Shown in pieces: positions 61,891 to 64,000 of a stretch of DNA of 64,000 nt. How positions within the stretch are numbered: position 1 is the first letter of the stretch; every line of letters starts with the position of its first letter. Source of the stretch: Pleionea litopenaei (GTDB taxonomy: Bacteria; Pseudomonadota; Gammaproteobacteria; Enterobacterales; Kangiellaceae); contig NZ_CP133548.1 of NCBI RefSeq assembly GCF_031198435.1, positions 186,001-250,000 of the forward strand. Reading direction: 5' to 3'. The notes beneath the pieces were generated by a model that saw only the letters and a program-made list of their open reading frames with translations, was not told the origin of the DNA and searched no databases. Position numbers and translations under genes: made by a program.

Positions 61891-61921
61891 AACCTGTGTC
61901 TGTTATTTGGGGTAAAGGTCA

Positions 61922-62084
61922 AAAAAATTGGAAAGAGCAATGGGCGTCTTAATGAAGGTTGTCGTTATTGTCGCAGACATTGTAGATACGGTGCTAATAA
62001 CTATGCGAAAATTAGTCGTTGTGGTAAGTGAATTAATTTAAATGATAACTTAGTGGCCGATAGTAAGGACAGGGATGATTGTTT
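61922..62084 (+). other. Short remnant with a Cys/His-rich tail after a GGGCGTCTTAATGAA boundary
   Basis: From a degenerate repeat end at about 61939 a frame reads NEGCRYCRRHCRYGANNYAK then ISRCGK and stop (61953-62024). The CxxC-type spacing could be the last segment of a zinc-finger or nuclease toxin tip, with the next gene as partner. It is too short to decide. Confidence 0.3.
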
Positions 62085-62849
62085 ATGCAAAGTTATAAAG
62101 TATTATTTTTATTGATATTTTCTATGTTTTGTATTCAATTGAATGCAGATGTGTGTAACTCAAAAACATTAAATGTTATTGAGCGGCTAGAAGCTCAAAT
62201 AGAGTTAGAGAATTATTCAGTAGTCGATGCTTTGATAGTCTTTTATGAAAAGTGTAATAAGCCAGTAGAAGAACTAATAAAACTTGAAACTATTAATGCA
62301 GAACTAGGTCGGTTTGATTCACAAAAGGCTTTGAGTAGTATTGATGACAGATGGCTACAATTGCTGGCCTATCGTGGTGATGCAGAAGCAATGACTGAGT
62401 ATGGTAGGTTACTCTTAGATTCGAGACCCGAAGAGGCATTCTGTTGGATCGGATCCTCGTTGCTTTTAGGTAGAATTGAAAGTTTAGATGTTCTGGAGGA
62501 AAGGTTTACCAACAACAAAGATATTGATGGCTTTCTTATAGTCGAAGTTCTTAAGCTTAAATCTAAAGTTAATCGAGAGCTGTTTACTCCAACGTATTAC
62601 CGCGAAACAAAGCCTTCAGGAATTAAGGTCGTTACAGAAGGGGCTAAAGAAAAATTCAACCTTTGGCTAGAGCAGGTAAAATCACAAAACAAAGAATATC
62701 TTATCGATATTGCTGATTTAATAGAGACTACTATGGTTGCTTTAAGAAAAGATGTAAATTATAAAATTAAGTTTACTGGTCAATGCTCTTTTGAAGATAG
62801 ATTTCCAGATGAAGTCATAAAATTTCTTAAAATAAGATCTAAGCAATAA
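62085..62849 (+). CDS. Exported Sel1-repeat-like protein, complete copy
   Basis: ATG 62085 follows AAGGACAGGG. The signal peptide is MQSYKVLFLLIFSMFCIQLN. Residues around 105-135 (YRGDAEAMTEYGRLLLDSRP plus EEAFCWIGSSLLLGR) look like one or two Sel1-like helical repeats. The C-terminal 105 residues are duplicated at 54205-54514. The function is unknown; Sel1-like exported proteins are sometimes immunity proteins, which would fit the location. Confidence 0.65.
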   Translation: MQSYKVLFLLIFSMFCIQLNADVCNSKTLNVIERLEAQIELENYSVVDALIVFYEKCNKPVEELIKLETINAELGRFDSQKALSSIDDRWLQLLAYRGDAEAMTEYGRLLLDSRPEEAFCWIGSSLLLGRIESLDVLEERFTNNKDIDGFLIVEVLKLKSKVNRELFTPTYYRETKPSGIKVVTEGAKEKFNLWLEQVKSQNKEYLIDIADLIETTMVALRKDVNYKIKFTGQCSFEDRFPDEVIKFLKIRSKQ

Positions 62850-63073
62850 GTTAGTTAGCAAATAAAGCAAGATGTCGACCGCTTAAAACTATTTGAAATG
62901 ATAGCGTTATTATTAGAACTTCTTTCTTTTCTAATTATTAAATAGTTAGGATATGTTAATTTATAATTAAGAATGCAATAAAAACGATATGATAGATGGC
63001 TCTTCCATTGAAGTACCATGATCGAAGGTAGTTCTATCATTGCAACACATGATTGATTTGTTGAGGTTATATA

Positions 63074-63572
63074 GTGAAATATAAGAATTGGTCGGAGATA
63101 CTTGCTTTATTTCTAGCCTTTTTCGGTTCTGATAGCGCTTTAGGCTGTACTTCTGAGGTAGTGCAAATAAAGGAAGTTGAAATGGCCATTAAGCATCAAC
63201 GAATGTTTGTAGTGTCCTATGGAATGTTGCCGATATTAGATAGGCATAATCCAAACTTTAGAGCTCTATCAGATGGTCTAGATTTTGTTTTCTTTATTCC
63301 TAATGTTTATGCTGATTCTAAGTTCTACTGTGAGAATGATGACTATTACCCCTTTGGAGAAGGTGTTGTTTCAGTGGGTAAAAGCTGTAAGATTTGTGAG
63401 CAGATGTTGGAGGGTGTTAAAAAAATTGATGAGTTTTCAGTCAATGGAGTGACTTTACTCCTAGGCTTGGAAAGTGAGAATTATACGTTTTTAAGTGTAA
63501 GTGATTCCGAGAAAGTGGTGTTTAAGGATAAGAATCGAAAGTATATTGAGTACTTATTTGTTACTGCTAAAA
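63074..63572 (+). pseudogene. Exported Cys-rich protein gene, copy 2, truncated by an IS3-family element
   Basis: It is almost identical to copy 1 (54739) up to YIEYLFVTAK, with GMLP for GVLP. It then enters the terminal repeat of the second IS3-family element at 63573, losing the last residues TNLLKNEKK seen after 56384. Confidence 0.85.
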
Positions 63573-63636
63573 TGAGGCTTACCCAATTTAACGGATACAG
63601 ATTTCTTAGTTACAATATCAGAAATGAGGTATCCAA

Positions 63637-63915
63637 ATGTCAAATAAAAAGTATTCTAAACAATTCAAGCTTGATGCGGTTCAGTTAGCGATATCAAGTG
63701 ATCGCAGCACGGCTTCCATAGCACAAGAACTAGGCGTTAATCCAAACTCACTCTATAGCTGGGTCACCAAGTATCGGAGTGAATTGTTAGCGTCAGAAGT
63801 CGAGCTTACGCCAGAGCAGGAATTAAAACAACTCAGAAAAGAGGTGGCAGAACTCAGGCAGGAAAAAGAAATATTAAAAAAGGCAGCTGCCTACTTTGCG
63901 AAGCACCAAGCGTAA
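63637..63915 (+). CDS. IS3-family transposase orfA (92 aa), copy 2
   Basis: The protein is identical to that encoded at 60770-61048, including the A6G slippery site before the stop. Confidence 0.92.
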   Translation: MSNKKYSKQFKLDAVQLAISSDRSTASIAQELGVNPNSLYSWVTKYRSELLASEVELTPEQELKQLRKEVAELRQEKEILKKAAAYFAKHQA

Positions 63916-64000
63916 AATATCAGTTTATTGAAGAACACCCAGAGTTTAATGTTTATTTACAGTGTCGAGCTCTGGGCGTCTCTTATTCGGGTTATTACGA
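63915..64000 (+). CDS. IS3-family transposase orfB, 5' end, copy 2 (partial)
   Basis: The first 28 codons of the -1 frame (KYQFIEEHPEFNVYLQCRAL onwards) are present and match copy 1. The gene continues beyond the window. Confidence 0.85.

Larger units (their letters stand above)
60706..61921. mobile_element. Second IS3-family element, copy 1 (1,216 bp)
   Basis: The ends TGAGGCTTACCCAATTTAAC and TGACCTTTACCCCAAATAAC (reverse complement of the right end) are imperfect inverted repeats. AAA flanks both sides (60703-60705, 61922-61924), consistent with a 3-base duplication. Copy 2 starts at 63573. Confidence 0.88.
63573..64000. mobile_element. Second IS3-family element, copy 2 (runs off the right edge)
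   Basis: It starts TGAGGCTTACCCAATTTAAC like copy 1 and is identical through orfA to the window end. AAA precedes it, as at copy 1. Confidence 0.92.

Overview
The window looks like a chromosomal segment of a marine-type gammaproteobacterium of moderate GC. The evidence is gene content: fadIJ, fabA/fabB, an rnfABCDGE operon, soluble transhydrogenase, miaE, lpxH, and mrp divergent from metG. A Kangiella/Aliikangiella-like relative is my guess from this content; nothing in the sequence proves the genus.

The left half (1-31.5 kb) is mostly orderly core genome. It holds the 5' end of a MoxR ATPase gene divergent from fadI-fadJ (beta-oxidation); a small membrane protein overlapping a glycerate 2-kinase-like gene; a MoxR / DUF58 / TgpA-like transglutaminase operon; miaE; convergent ppiB-lpxH; cysS; a TorF-type porin-like protein; and fabA and fabB. 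On the minus strand, rnfABCDGE runs directly into a short operon of a tetrapyrrole-methylase-fold enzyme with borosin N-methyltransferase signature motifs, a 74-residue small protein overlapping it by 8 bases, and a TPR membrane protein. I read this as a split-borosin RiPP locus (enzyme and precursor encoded separately, as in Shewanella SonM/SonA), and it is the most exciting system in the window. metG, mrp, dcd and sthA follow.

From 31.5 kb the character changes. An array of about six 169-bp units, each a pair of opposed REP-like hairpins, separates sthA from an accessory island. The island opens with six tandem paralogous genes for small exported proteins, then a very large SpvB/TcB-like RHS toxin gene split by an apparent one-base frameshift. 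Its variable C-terminal toxin tip is followed by a candidate immunity gene.

The rest (43.7-64 kb) is a mosaic of orphan toxin/immunity modules and broken genes: a second RHS core copy with a different GIY-YIG-like tip and an Imm39-like gene, an AHH-type nuclease tail with an Imm11-like gene, and several signal-peptide proteins. A repeat family with GGACACCCATC / GATGGGTGTCCT ends separates these modules. Three copies of an associated Y1 (IS200-like, RAYT-type) transposase are present, one truncated. Four further IS types have inserted: an IS3-family element (two copies, one split by an IS481-like element), a second IS3-family element (two copies, one running off the window) and an IS256-family element. 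Target-site duplications can be read for most insertions, so the order of events and the original genes can be reconstructed.
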